Below, one piece after another: positions 50,975 through 60,458 of a stretch of 64,000 nucleotides of DNA. Origin of the DNA: Micromonospora humi (GTDB taxonomy: Bacteria; Actinomycetota; Actinomycetes; Mycobacteriales; Micromonosporaceae); contig NZ_FMDM01000003.1 in assembly GCF_900090105.1 (NCBI RefSeq), forward strand, positions 1-64,000. Direction: 5' to 3'. The notes beneath the pieces were generated by a model. The model worked only from the letters and a program-made list of their open reading frames with translations. It searched no databases and was not told the DNA's origin. Position 1 is the first letter of the stretch; every line of letters begins with the position of its first letter. The position numbers and the translations under genes were made by a program.

Positions 50975-51718
50975 TTACCCGGCCGGGCGACCCTCACTCC
51001 CGGCCGGCGCCTTCGCGGCCAGCCCGTCGATCAGCAGGTCCAGGCCGAAACCGAAGCGCTCGTCGCCGCCGCCTTCCATCAGCTCGTCCAGGTGGCCCAA
51101 AATGCGCGGGTAGGTCGACGCCGGCAGGCCCTGGTAGTACGCCCGGAGTTGCCGGTGCAGGTTCGCCCACCAGGTCTTCGGGTCCTGGCCGGCGGCGCGG
51201 GCCTTCTCCGCGTACAGCGCGCCCTCGTAGGCGTCGCCGGCGATGTAGAGGAAGAGCCGGTCGAGGAACCAGGCCGCCCGCTGGGGCGGTACGCCGCCGG
51301 CGAGCAGGATCTCCAGCATCCCCTCGGTGACGCGTAGCGCGTTGGGGCCGGTGGGGATGGTGGCGAGCGAGGCGAGCGCCAGGTTGGTGTGGGTGGCGTA
51401 GACCCGGTAGGCCGCCCAGGCCACCTCGCGGATCTGCTCGGCCCACCGGGTCGGGTCCGGTGCCGGCACGACGATGTCGGCGCTGGCCCGGTCGACAAGC
51501 AGTTCGAGCAGTTCCTCCTTGCCGGAGACGTGGGCGTAGAGCGACGCCGGCCCGGTGCCCAGCTCCTGGGCGACCCGTCGCATGCTCAGCGCGCCCAACC
51601 CCTCCCGGTTGACCAGCGCGAGCGCGGCGTCCACCACCGCCTGCTGGCTGAGCGGCTGGCGGGGGGCCGGCCGACTTCGGGCGCGGGTGCGCCACGGCGG
51701 GGCGGGTTGGTCGCTCAC
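50975..51718 (-). CDS. TetR family regulator of the adjacent exporter
   Basis: 247 residues: AVVDAALALVNREGLGALSM-RRVAQELGTGPASLYAHVSGKE, the TetR DNA-binding domain, with a C-terminal TetR_C-type ligand domain. Divergent from the DHA2 exporter, with an operator cluster between. GTG 51718 chosen because GGAGG lies five bases upstream; ATG 51730 overlaps that site. Expected to repress itself and the exporter until its ligand, probably the exported drug, is present. Confidence 0.9.
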   Translation of the reverse strand: MSDQPAPPWRTRARSRPAPRQPLSQQAVVDAALALVNREGLGALSMRRVAQELGTGPASLYAHVSGKEELLELLVDRASADIVVPAPDPTRWAEQIREVAWAAYRVYATHTNLALASLATIPTGPNALRVTEGMLEILLAGGVPPQRAAWFLDRLFLYIAGDAYEGALYAEKARAAGQDPKTWWANLHRQLRAYYQGLPASTYPRILGHLDELMEGGGDERFGFGLDLLIDGLAAKAPAGSEGRPAG

Positions 51719-51761
51719 TGACGCCTCCATCGGTCGGGTCCCGAACATCGTACTTGCCACG

Positions 51762-51807
51762 AACGTCGCTCGTTGCTAGAACGGTGTTCGACAACGAACG
51801 CCGTTCG
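51762..51807. promoter_or_regulatory. Operator cluster of the TetR/exporter pair
   Basis: Three palindromes in 46 bases: AACGTCGCTCGTT (51762-51774), GAACGGTGTTC (51779-51789) and CGAACGCCGTTCG (51795-51807, perfect). Spacing about 16 bases centre to centre suits TetR dimers. Lies just upstream of the exporter ATG. Confidence 0.8.
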
Positions 51808-51821
51808 AGATCGGGGGAACC

Positions 51822-53261
51822 ATGACCACTGCCACCGTGCGGCCGGCGCGTACCGGCCCGTCCACCGCCGGCCACCGCTGGCGCTGGATCGCGCTCGCGG
51901 TCATCCTCAGCGCCGAGGTGATGGACCTGCTGGACGTGCTGGTCACCAACCTCGCCGGCCCGGCGATCCGGGCCGACCTCGGCGGGTCGGCCGCCCTCAT
52001 CCAGTGGCTCGGCGCCGGCTACACCCTGGCCATGGCCGTCGGCCTGGTCACCGGCGGCCGGCTCGGCGACCTTCACGGCCGACGGCGGATGTTCCTTGTC
52101 GGCGTACTCGGCTTCACCGCCGCCTCGGCCCTGTGCGCGCTCGCCGCCGGCCCGGGCACGCTGATCACCGCCCGCGTCGTGCAGGGCCTCTTCGGCGCGC
52201 TGCTCCTTCCGCAGGGACTCGGCCTGATCAAGGAGATGTTCTCGACGGGCGAACTCGCCGCCGCGTTCGGCACGTTCGGGCCGGTGATGGGCCTGTCCGC
52301 CGTCGGCGGCCCGATCCTGGCCGGTTGGCTCGTCGACGCCGACCTGGCCGGCACCGGCTGGCGGGCCATCTTCCTGATCAACGTGCCGCTCGGCCTGCTC
52401 GCCGCGTTCGGCGCGGTCTGCTTCCTGCCCGAGTCCCGGGCCGCCCGGGTGGCCCGGCTCGACCTGCCCGGCGTCTCGCTCGTCTCGCTTGGCGCGGTCC
52501 TCCTCGTCTACCCGCTGGTGCAGGGCCGCGAGCTGGGCTGGCCCTGGTGGACGCTGGCCATGCCGGTCGGCGCGGCGCTGGTCTTCGCGATCTTCGCCCG
52601 GTACGAGGTGACCCGCCAACGAGCGGGCCGCGACCCGCTGGTCGTACCCACGCTGTTCCGCCGCCGCGCGTTCACCGGCGGCCTGATCGCCGGCCTGGCC
52701 TTCTTCACCGCGCTCACCGGCTTCTCGCTCGTGTTCAGCCTCTATCTCCAGCTCGGCCTGGGCTGGTCACCGCTGCGCACCGGCCTGGCCTCGGTGCCGC
52801 AGGCGCTCGGCATGGTGCTCGCGTTCGTGCTGGCCGGCGCCGGCCTGGCCCGACGCCTCGGCCGGCGGCTGATCCACCTCGGGCTCGGGGTGGTGCTGGC
52901 CGGCGTCGCCGGGATGCTGCTCACCCTGCGCCTGACCGGGGACGACGTCACCCCGTGGCGGCTGGCGCCCGCGCTGCTGGCGGTCGGCCTCGGGATGGGT
53001 CTGGTGATGGCGCCCTTCTTCGACATCGTGCTCTCCGGGGTGGACGAGGAGGAGACCGGCTCGGCCTCCGGCACCCTCACCGCCGTCCAGCAGCTCGGCG
53101 GCGCGCTCGGCGTGGCGCTTCTCGGGACCGTCTTCTTCGACGCCGCGTCGGGTGGCGTCGGGCACGCCGTGCGGGTCACCCTCGTCGCGGAGCTGGGCCT
53201 GGTGCTGGTCACCGTCGTCGGCGCGTTCCTGCTGCCCCGCCGCGCCCGCGATGATGTGTAA
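51822..53261 (+). CDS. DHA2-family MFS exporter (14 TMS)
   Basis: 479 residues, 13-14 hydrophobic helices: ALAVILSAEVMDLLDVLVTN, motif A GRLGDLHGRRRMFLVG, motif C GLSAVGGPILAGWLV. DHA2 (EmrB/QacA) antiporters expel drugs or lipids. ATG has GGGGGAACC just upstream. Its stop codon is TAA at 53259-53261, shared with the start of a dispersed element. Confidence 0.9.
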   Translation: MTTATVRPARTGPSTAGHRWRWIALAVILSAEVMDLLDVLVTNLAGPAIRADLGGSAALIQWLGAGYTLAMAVGLVTGGRLGDLHGRRRMFLVGVLGFTAASALCALAAGPGTLITARVVQGLFGALLLPQGLGLIKEMFSTGELAAAFGTFGPVMGLSAVGGPILAGWLVDADLAGTGWRAIFLINVPLGLLAAFGAVCFLPESRAARVARLDLPGVSLVSLGAVLLVYPLVQGRELGWPWWTLAMPVGAALVFAIFARYEVTRQRAGRDPLVVPTLFRRRAFTGGLIAGLAFFTALTGFSLVFSLYLQLGLGWSPLRTGLASVPQALGMVLAFVLAGAGLARRLGRRLIHLGLGVVLAGVAGMLLTLRLTGDDVTPWRLAPALLAVGLGMGLVMAPFFDIVLSGVDEEETGSASGTLTAVQQLGGALGVALLGTVFFDAASGGVGHAVRVTLVAELGLVLVTVVGAFLLPRRARDDV

Positions 53262-53311
53262 GGAAGGGGCCCCTGTTAACGGATTCGGTAGAGGAAGGGC
53301 CCCCGCTTAAC
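53260..53311 (+). repeat. Dispersed GGGGCCC/TTAAC element, copy 2
   Basis: AAGGAAGGGGCCCCTGTTAAC, core GGATTCGGTAGAG, then GAAGGGCCCCCGCTTAAC. It begins inside the exporter's TAA stop codon. Between 53312 and the PIN gene at 53373 nothing further is visible. Confidence 0.87.
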
Positions 53312-53372
53312 TGGTTCTCCTCGCGCCAATCGGCCGCGCCTGGACGCAGGACGGCTGTCCGGGCACCACCGG

Positions 53373-53792
53373 TCAGTCGGCGGCGCCGGGAGGAACCACC
53401 CAGGTGGTGGGTTGGCCCGTGATCGCCGTGATCAGGTCGAAGTCTCCGTCGTAGTGCAGCACCGTTGCGTCATGCCGTTCGGCGGTTGCTGCGATCAGCA
53501 GGTCGGCCATCGAAAGCGCGCGGTGGTTGCCCTTGTGCAGCGCTTTCACCTGCACATCGATTGCTCGATCCCAGACCTCGTCCGGCATGGACAGCCAGTC
53601 GAAGCCGCGAAGCAGCCACCGGACCCGCTGTGCGTCCCGGGCCGAGCGCGCGCTGTGCACGACCTCGATCTCGACCGCGCCGCACACCGCCAACAATCCT
53701 CGGTCGGACAACTCGTCGAGGACAGGTGCCACGGCAGCCTTCGGCCACCTCGCCAACGCCGACTTGTCGAGGAGATAGCGCTCGCGGGTCAT
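53373..53792 (-). CDS. vapC: PIN-domain toxin (VapC-like)
   Basis: 139 residues with PIN acidic residues: Asp9 (YLLDKSAL), Glu41/Glu43 (EIEVV), Asp97 (SMADLLIA) and Asp115/117/119 (YDGDFD). Toxic RNase in a type II pair with the upstream antitoxin; ATG overlaps the antitoxin stop. Ribosome-binding site within the antitoxin gene. Confidence 0.9.
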   Translation of the reverse strand: MTRERYLLDKSALARWPKAAVAPVLDELSDRGLLAVCGAVEIEVVHSARSARDAQRVRWLLRGFDWLSMPDEVWDRAIDVQVKALHKGNHRALSMADLLIAATAERHDATVLHYDGDFDLITAITGQPTTWVVPPGAAD

Positions 53793-53998
53793 GCCGCTTC
53801 GGGCTTGGACGCCGGCTGCGGGTCGGTGAGATCCGGCAGACCGCCGCTCTTGAGCCAGTCGGCGAACTCCCGACGCTTTTCCCGACTGACCACGGCTTGC
53901 AAAGCTGCGTTGACGGTGGCCTTCTTGGTGCCGGTGCCGAGGATTTCGGCAGCCTCTGCCAGGAGCTCATCGTCCACGTCAAGGATCGTGCGGGACAC
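53789..53998 (-). CDS. vapB: VapB-type antitoxin
   Basis: 69 residues: MSRTILDVDDELLAEAAEIL then TKKATVNAALQAVVSREKRR, a ribbon-helix-helix DNA-binding N terminus of the VapB type 2 family, and a toxin-binding Pro-rich tail. Likely autoregulates at the TGATATCA site upstream. The start follows CGGAGGAGG-like sequence (GAGGAGGCCCCGGTG), and translation is coupled to vapC through a four-base overlap. Confidence 0.9.
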   Translation of the reverse strand: MSRTILDVDDELLAEAAEILGTGTKKATVNAALQAVVSREKRREFADWLKSGGLPDLTDPQPASKPEAA

Positions 53999-54032
53999 CG
54001 GGGCCTCCTCGTCCGACTTGCGACCGAGATGA

Positions 54033-54040
54033 TGATATCA
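54033..54040. promoter_or_regulatory. Possible vapBC operator
   Basis: Palindrome TGATATCA in the AT-rich region upstream of vapB; flanking ATGA/TCAT extend it imperfectly. Antitoxins of this type bind such sites, but the assignment is tentative. Confidence 0.4.
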
Positions 54041-54139
54041 ACTTCGCCCGCCAGAGATATACAGCACTGACAAATGTCACGGGCGGAAGGTGACGGCCGC
54101 GCCAAGGCCCAGGACGCCGTCCGGCGGAGCATCGTTGGC

Positions 54140-55027
<888 letters not shown>

Positions 55028-55046
55028 CCTGCCCGGGAGCCTCGCC

Positions 55047-55853
55047 ATGACCGCAACCACCTCGCCCGACACCACCACCGACCCGCGCCGGGCCGACCGC
55101 CGGCCGCCGGCCCTCGGCGGCTTCTCCGCAGGCGTGCTCGCCATCGAGATCCGCCGCGTGCTGCGCAACCGCCGCACGCTGATGTTCATCCTGGTCATGC
55201 CGGCGGTGTTCTTCCTCCTCTTCGGACTGCCGTCGCGCGGCGAGAGGCTGGACAACGGCCTGCCGGTCACCGGCTGGATCATGATCAGCCTGGCCGTGTA
55301 CGCCGCGATGGTCGCCACCACCAGCGCCGGCGCGGCGGTGGCCACCGAACGCGCGTTGGGCTGGAGCCGGCAGTTGCGGCTCACCCCGTTGCGGCCCGCC
55401 GCGTACGTGGCGACGAAGGTGGCCACCGCCATGGTGCTGGGCCTGCTCGGCGTGCTCGTCGAGTTCGCCGTCGGCGCCGCCTCCGGGGTCCGGCTGCCGG
55501 CCCACGTCTGGCTGGAGTCCGGCCTGACCGCCTGGATCGGCTCGCTGGTCTTCGCCGCGTTCGGCCTGTTCGTCGGCTACCTGGCCCCGGCCGAGAACGT
55601 CATGCAGTTCATGGGCCCGGCGCTGGCCATCCTGGCCATGCTGGGCGGTCTGTTCGTTCCTCTCGATCTGCTGCCCGACGTGATGCAGCAGATCGCCAAG
55701 TTCACCCCGGTGTACGGGGTCGGTCAGCTCGCTCGCGCGCCGCTGACCGGCACCGGGGTGGACTGGGCGGCGGTCGCCAACGTCGCCGCCTGGACCGCCT
55801 TCTTCGGTCTGGGCGCGGCCCGCCTGTTCCGCCGCGACACCACCCGGGTCTGA
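55047..55853 (+). CDS. ABC-2 permease
   Basis: 268 residues: a cytoplasmic N terminus then six transmembrane segments (LMFILVMPAVFFLLFGLPSR, GWIMISLAVYAAMVATTSAG, ALAILAMLGGLFVPLDLLPD). The ATG has GGGAGCC upstream. Partner of the ATPase at 54140. Stop is 29 bases before the kinase start. Confidence 0.9.
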   Translation: MTATTSPDTTTDPRRADRRPPALGGFSAGVLAIEIRRVLRNRRTLMFILVMPAVFFLLFGLPSRGERLDNGLPVTGWIMISLAVYAAMVATTSAGAAVATERALGWSRQLRLTPLRPAAYVATKVATAMVLGLLGVLVEFAVGAASGVRLPAHVWLESGLTAWIGSLVFAAFGLFVGYLAPAENVMQFMGPALAILAMLGGLFVPLDLLPDVMQQIAKFTPVYGVGQLARAPLTGTGVDWAAVANVAAWTAFFGLGAARLFRRDTTRV

Positions 55854-55869
55854 CCGGGGCGGCGGGCAC

Positions 55870-55875
55870 TAGCGT
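55870..55875 (+). promoter_or_regulatory. -10 box of a leaderless promoter
   Basis: TAGCGT, seven bases, GTG at 55883. A separate promoter for the two-component genes. Confidence 0.5.
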
Positions 55876-55882
55876 GGTGGGC

Positions 55883-57031
55883 GTGACGTCGCCGACCGCC
55901 CCGGCCCGGCCGGTGAACCGCCGCCACTGGCGGTTCACCGGCTGGCTGCTGGCGGCGGTCTGGCTCTTCTTCCTCAACATCCCGTTCGTCACCGCGCTGC
56001 ACCAGCCGGAGCTGTGGCGACGCCTGCTCGGCCTCGGCGCGGTGCTCGCGTTCGCCGTGGCGTACGTGCTGATCTTCGAATGGGGTCGGAGTCGCCGGCA
56101 ACGACACCTCCCGATCCCGGCCGGCCGGGCCCGACTGCTGATCGCGCTGCTGCTCGCGCTCGGCCTGGCCGGCATCCCGGGCACCGACGGCGACTGGCTG
56201 GCCACACTGGTCTTCGTGGCCGCCGCCGCGGTGTTCCTGCTGCCGTCGGTCGAGTCCCTGGTCGTGGTGGTGCTGGCCGCGGTGACCCCGCCGGTGACGT
56301 CGCGCCTCGTCCCCGGCTGGGAGTCGGAGAGCACCGTCGTGTTCGCGGTGCTGCTCGCCTCGTTCGCCATGTTCGGGGTGAGCCGGCTGGCCCAGCGCAA
56401 CGGCGAACTCCAGGCCGCGCAGCAGGAGATCCACCGGCTCGCGGTGGCCGAGGAACGTGCCCGCACCGCCCGGGACCTGCACGACATCCTCGGGCACTCG
56501 CTCACCGTGGTGGCGGTCAAGGCCGAGCTGGCCGGCCGGCTGCTGGAGCTGGACCCGGCCCGCGCGGCCGTGGAGATCGCCGACGTGGAGCGGCTGGCCC
56601 GGGAGGCGTTGGCCGACGTGCGAGGCACCGTCGGGGCGTACCGCGGGGTGGATCTGGCCTCCGAACTGGCCGGCGCCCGGTCGGCGCTGGCCGCGGCGGG
56701 CATCGTCGCGGAGCTGCCGGAGACGGTGCCGGAGCTGCCGACGGACCGGGACGAGCTGTTCGGCTGGGCGGTCCGCGAGGGGGTGACCAACGTGGTGCGG
56801 CACAGCGGCGCGCGGCGCTGCGTGATCCGGGTCGACCCGGCGGCGGTCGAGGTGGGCGACGACGGCCGGGGGCCGGCCGGCGAACCGGCGGGCGCCGGGC
56901 ACGGGCTGGTCGGGCTGCGCGAGCGCGCCGACCGGTTGGACGCGACGGTGACGGTGGCCCGGGCGCCCGGGGGACGCGGTTTCCTGCTCCGGGTCACGGT
57001 GCCGGAGACGAACGGGAGGGCCCACGGGTGA
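55883..57031 (+). CDS. Sensor histidine kinase (DesK/NarX-like)
   Basis: 382 residues: five or six N-terminal membrane helices, a dimerisation/phospho-acceptor region with ARDLHDILGHSLTVVAVKAE (His200), and a HATPase domain (GVTNVVRHSGARRC, GHGLVGLRERADRLDATVTV). HisKA_3 family. GTG 55883 follows a -10 box; no ribosome-binding site. It overlaps the regulator gene by four bases. Confidence 0.9.
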   Translation: MTSPTAPARPVNRRHWRFTGWLLAAVWLFFLNIPFVTALHQPELWRRLLGLGAVLAFAVAYVLIFEWGRSRRQRHLPIPAGRARLLIALLLALGLAGIPGTDGDWLATLVFVAAAAVFLLPSVESLVVVVLAAVTPPVTSRLVPGWESESTVVFAVLLASFAMFGVSRLAQRNGELQAAQQEIHRLAVAEERARTARDLHDILGHSLTVVAVKAELAGRLLELDPARAAVEIADVERLAREALADVRGTVGAYRGVDLASELAGARSALAAAGIVAELPETVPELPTDRDELFGWAVREGVTNVVRHSGARRCVIRVDPAAVEVGDDGRGPAGEPAGAGHGLVGLRERADRLDATVTVARAPGGRGFLLRVTVPETNGRAHG

Positions 57032-57648
57032 CCGAGCCGATCAGGTTGCTGCTCGCCGACGACCAGGCGCTGGTCCGGGGCGCGCTGGCCGCGCTGCTGT
57101 CGCTGGAGCCGGACCTGACCGTGGTGGCGGAGGTGAGTCGCGGTGACGAGGTGGTGCCGGCGGCGCTGCGCACCCGGCCCGACGTGGCGCTGCTCGACGT
57201 GGAGATGCCGGGGATGGACGGGGTGGCCGCGGCGGCCGCGCTCCGGTCCGCGCTGCCCGGCTGCCGGGTGCTGGTGGTGACCACGTTCGGCCGGCCCGGC
57301 TATCTGCGTCGGGCGATGGAGGCGGGCGCGAACGGCTTCGTGGTCAAGGACACCCCGGCCCGCCAGCTCGCCGACGCGGTCCGCCGGGTGCACGCCGGCC
57401 TGCGGGTGGTCGACCCGACGTTGGCCGCCGAGACGCTCGCCACCGGGTCGAGCCCGTTGACCGAGCGGGAGACCGAGGTGCTGCGGACGGCCCGGGGCGG
57501 CGGCACGGTGGCGGAGCTGGCCGCGACGCTGCACCTCTCCGAGGGCACGGTCCGCAACCACCTCTCGTCGGCGATCGGCAAGACCGGCGCCCGCAACCGC
57601 GCCGACGCGGTCCGCCTGGCCGAGACCAACGGCTGGCTGCTGGGGTAG
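57028..57648 (+). CDS. NarL/LuxR-family response regulator (DesR-like)
   Basis: 206 residues: receiver domain with acidic pocket ADDQ (Asp11/12), phospho-acceptor Asp57 in VALLDVEMPGMDG and Lys105-region VVKD; LuxR-type HTH (LTERETEVLRTARGGGTVAE, LSEGTVRNHLSSAIGKTGAR). Partner of the kinase; likely controls the ABC exporter upstream. GTG start overlapping the kinase stop. Confidence 0.91.
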   Translation: MTEPIRLLLADDQALVRGALAALLSLEPDLTVVAEVSRGDEVVPAALRTRPDVALLDVEMPGMDGVAAAAALRSALPGCRVLVVTTFGRPGYLRRAMEAGANGFVVKDTPARQLADAVRRVHAGLRVVDPTLAAETLATGSSPLTERETEVLRTARGGGTVAELAATLHLSEGTVRNHLSSAIGKTGARNRADAVRLAETNGWLLG

Positions 57649-57731
57649 AAGGAGGGGGCCCCGCTTAACGCATTCGGTAGAGGCGGGGGCCCCGCTTAAC
57701 ACGCGAGCGTTAAACGGGGCCCCCGCCTAAC
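57649..57731 (+). repeat. Dispersed GGGGCCC/TTAAC element, copy 3 (extended)
   Basis: Starts one base after the response-regulator stop: AAGGAGGGGGCCCCGCTTAAC, core GCATTCGGTAGAG, GCGGGGGCCCCGCTTAAC, then ACGCGAGC and a further inverted arm GTTAAACGGGGCCCCCGCCTAAC. The extra arm makes this longer than copies 1 and 2. Confidence 0.88.
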
Positions 57732-57755
57732 ACGGGCGGGCGGGCGAGCGGGCTG

Positions 57756-58643
57756 TCAGGGGCGGCGGTCGACGACGACGAGACTGGTGCCGGGGGCCAG
57801 GGCGGCGAGGAGTTGGCGCTGGGCGGAACGGGTCAGCCGGATGCAGCCGTTGGTGACGTTCTCGCCGAGCGTGTCGTCGTTGTACCAGGTGTGCAGTCCG
57901 ATGTGGGCGCCGCGCAGGCCGGTCGGCACCGCGTCCGGGTCGTCGGGGATCGCGCCGAGCGCGAAGATGTCGACACCGCCGTAGACGTCCTGCGGGGGCG
58001 GTGTCCGGCCGAGGACGAACGTGCGGCCGAGCGGGGTGAGCTGGCCGGCCATGCCGAGACTGACCGGCCAGGTGTGGACCGCGCGCCCGTCGCGGAGCCA
58101 GGTGAGCCGGTGGGTGCGGCGTTCCACCACGATCTGGTCGCGCAGCACCACGGTGGTCCAGCCGCCGGCCGGCAGCCAGGCGATGGTGCGGTTGGCTGAC
58201 GGGAGCAGCACGGCGGTCCAGCCGGCCCGGCGTTCCACGATCGGCATGGTGAGCCGGACGTCGCTGATGGTCGGGGCGAGGAACGCCAGCGGGCGGCCAC
58301 CGGGCGCGTCGTACGCGGCGACCCTCCCGTTCGGGCGTGCGCCCTCGCCCAGCGGTCGGGTGTCGGCCGGGGCCGGGTCGGCGGGGAAGCCGGTGGGCGC
58401 CGGGTCGTAGGTGATCACCGGCAGGGTGGCCGGCGCGGGCGCGGCGGGCGGGACGGACTCCGTCACGGACGGGCCCCGGGGCGACGACGTGGCGGTGGCG
58501 GGCGCGGCGACGACCGGCGCGGGTGCCGGGGCACCGGTCAGCGCGCGGCCGACCAGCAGCGCGGTGGCCAGCAGCAGCGGCACGCCGAGCGCGGCGAACA
58601 GCCAGCCGGGTATCCGCCGCCCGGTGATCTGGTCGAAAGGCAC
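57756..58643 (-). CDS. L,D-transpeptidase (YkuD family)
   Basis: 295 residues: cytoplasmic start, transmembrane helix LFAALGVPLLLATALLVGRA (~14-33), Pro/Ala linker, a beta-rich domain, and YkuD with HIGLHTWYNDDTLGENVTNG then CIRLTR, the His and catalytic Cys. Forms 3-3 cross-links in peptidoglycan. GTG 58643 preferred: a TAGAGT box lies seven bases upstream on the minus strand; a longer frame to 58709 lacks signals. Confidence 0.9.
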   Translation of the reverse strand: MPFDQITGRRIPGWLFAALGVPLLLATALLVGRALTGAPAPAPVVAAPATATSSPRGPSVTESVPPAAPAPATLPVITYDPAPTGFPADPAPADTRPLGEGARPNGRVAAYDAPGGRPLAFLAPTISDVRLTMPIVERRAGWTAVLLPSANRTIAWLPAGGWTTVVLRDQIVVERRTHRLTWLRDGRAVHTWPVSLGMAGQLTPLGRTFVLGRTPPPQDVYGGVDIFALGAIPDDPDAVPTGLRGAHIGLHTWYNDDTLGENVTNGCIRLTRSAQRQLLAALAPGTSLVVVDRRP

Positions 58644-58650
58644 GAAAGGG

Positions 58651-58656
58651 ACTCTA
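58651..58656 (-). promoter_or_regulatory. -10 box of a leaderless promoter
   Basis: Minus-strand TAGAGT, seven bases, GTG at 58643. Confidence 0.55.
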
Positions 58657-58666
58657 TCCCACGAAA

Positions 58667-58701
58667 AAGCCCCCGCGCCGCGAACTGCGGCACGGGGGCT
58701 T
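58667..58701 (-). terminator. Intrinsic terminator of the alpha-amylase gene
   Basis: On the minus strand AAGCCCCCG pairs with CGGGGGCTT, with inner GCCGC/GCGGC stem, followed by TTTCG (U-run). It lies 16 bases beyond the amylase stop. Confidence 0.9.
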
Positions 58702-58716
58702 CCGACCACGGCGAGG

Positions 58717-60162
58717 TCAGCTCACCTTCGCTCCGACGTGGATGGCGATCCCGTCGTGCGCGTTGACGGTCGCGGCGAACCAACCCGAGGAGTCCACCGT
58801 GACCACCGGGCCGCTGCACGAGCCGTTGCTGAACGTGCCGTGCATGACGTCGCAGTAGCGCCCGGCCGGCAGTCCGGTGTAGTAGGACCGGCCGCTCACC
58901 GCGGAGTCCTCGTCGTTGACCGTCAGGTAGCCCTTGCCGGCCCGGCTGAACGCGATGTGCTGGTAGCCGTTGTCGTACCAGTTGGCGACCGCCGCGCCCT
59001 CGGTGGCGTTGCGGAAGCCGACCATGTTGGCGATCACCGGCCAGCGGTGCTCGCACTCCCAGCCGGAGTAGCAGGTGGTGTTGGTGATCCGGTTGCTGCC
59101 GTCCGACGGCGGGCCCTGGTCCTTGTTGCCGAACGTGAAGCTCGACATCACCGCCGGGGTGCCGTAGGGCCAGGCCAGCATGAACGCGTTGGCCAGGGCG
59201 TACTCGCCGCGGTCGCGGTAGGTGAGCACGCCGCCGTCGCGCTGGGTGTCGTGGTTGTCGGTGAAGACCACCGCCGAACCGCTCGGCAGGTAGCCCCAGG
59301 ACTCGCCGAAGTTCTTCAGGTACGCGAGCCGCTCGCTGTTGAACATCCGGGCCAGGTCCTTGCCGTACCGGAACTCGTGCACGTCGCCGTTGCCGGTGTA
59401 CTCGGTCGGCTGGACCGGCTCACCCGCGCCGTAGATGACCTCCTGCACCAGGTAGGCCGGGCGGGACAGCTTGGCCTTGATCGCCGCGATGTCGGCGGCC
59501 GGCATGTGCTTGCTGCCGTCCAGCCGGAACCCGTCCACGCCGAGCGAGAGCAGGTCGTTGAGGTACCCGGCCAGCTTGGTGCGGACGTAGTCCGACTCGG
59601 TCTTCAGGTCGGCGAGGTTGACCAGCTCGCAGTTCTGCACCTCGTACCGGTCGTTGTAGTTGGCGATGTCGTTGTTGCCGTTGCGCCCGCAGTAGTGGAA
59701 GTCCTGCGCCGAGTAGGTGCCCGGGTAGTTGTAGTGCCCGTACGACGTGCCGGCCCACCCGGTGCCGCCGTTCTCCTGGCCGGACATGTGGTTGACCACG
59801 GCGTCGACGATCACCTTGACGCCGGCGTTGTGGCAGGTGTTCACCATGGACTGGAACTGGGCGCGGGTGCCCTTGCGGGACTCGATCCGGTAGCTGACCG
59901 GCTGGTAGGACACCCACCACGGGCTGCTGTTGACGTGCTCCTGCGGCGGGGACACCTGGACGTAGCCGTAGCCCTTGGGGCCGAGCGTGCTGGTGCACTC
60001 GCTGGCCACCGAGGTCCAGTTCCACTCGAAGAGCTGGACGATGACCTTCTTGCCGCCGGCGGGGGCGGCGGCGGCCGGGGGTGCCGCCACGGTGGTCGGG
60101 ACGAGCAGGCTCGCGGCGAGGGCCACGGCGAGCCCGGTCGCGCGGCATCGGCGTCGATGCAT
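58717..60162 (-). CDS. Secreted alpha-amylase (GH13)
   Basis: 481 residues: signal peptide (~1-33, cleavage near AAAAPA), then a GH13 barrel with DAVVNH (120-125), GFRLDGSKH containing nucleophile Asp215, acid/base Glu241 in LVQEVI, and FTDNHD (300-305). Closest in layout to actinomycete starch amylases, with Cys pairs and no starch-binding domain. Hydrolyses alpha-1,4 glucans outside the cell. ATG 60162 has TAGGAGTCCTG upstream. Own promoter (60225-60284) and terminator. Confidence 0.94.
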   Translation of the reverse strand: MHRRRCRATGLAVALAASLLVPTTVAAPPAAAAPAGGKKVIVQLFEWNWTSVASECTSTLGPKGYGYVQVSPPQEHVNSSPWWVSYQPVSYRIESRKGTRAQFQSMVNTCHNAGVKVIVDAVVNHMSGQENGGTGWAGTSYGHYNYPGTYSAQDFHYCGRNGNNDIANYNDRYEVQNCELVNLADLKTESDYVRTKLAGYLNDLLSLGVDGFRLDGSKHMPAADIAAIKAKLSRPAYLVQEVIYGAGEPVQPTEYTGNGDVHEFRYGKDLARMFNSERLAYLKNFGESWGYLPSGSAVVFTDNHDTQRDGGVLTYRDRGEYALANAFMLAWPYGTPAVMSSFTFGNKDQGPPSDGSNRITNTTCYSGWECEHRWPVIANMVGFRNATEGAAVANWYDNGYQHIAFSRAGKGYLTVNDEDSAVSGRSYYTGLPAGRYCDVMHGTFSNGSCSGPVVTVDSSGWFAATVNAHDGIAIHVGAKVS

Positions 60163-60224
60163 CAGGACTCCTACGGGGGTGCGGGGGAGTGGGAGTGGAG
60201 CCTGGGGAGGGCGTCGGTGCCGGC

Positions 60225-60284
60225 TTCTTGCAGCCGGCATTGAAATTTTCCGCAAGGTTACGAGCATGTTGCAAGAAATGTCAA
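60225..60284 (-). promoter_or_regulatory. Amylase promoter with TTGCAAG operator arms
   Basis: Minus strand: -35 TTGACA (60284-60279), 18 bases, -10 TAACCT (60260-60255). TTCTTGCA (in the spacer, 60277-60270), CCTTGCGG (60257-60250) and TGCAAGAA (60232-60225) form direct and inverted CTTGCA units, like the MalR/Reg1 (LacI-type) sites of Streptomyces amylase genes. Maltose-type control is inferred. A small TGCCGGC/GCCGGCA hairpin (60218-60239) overlaps the outer arm. Confidence 0.75.
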
Positions 60285-60458
60285 CGCATGGGCATCCGTC
60301 GTTGCGTACGGCGCTACACGCGCGTCCGGTCGGGACGGTTCGAGGATCCGGTCGAGAAATTCGCCACCGGAGGTGATCCGTCCGGGCCGTCGCTCCGTAC
60401 CTGAGGTGGGAGCAGGGTCGGCCGGTGGGGGCGCCGCCGCGAGACGATCGAGGAGCAG

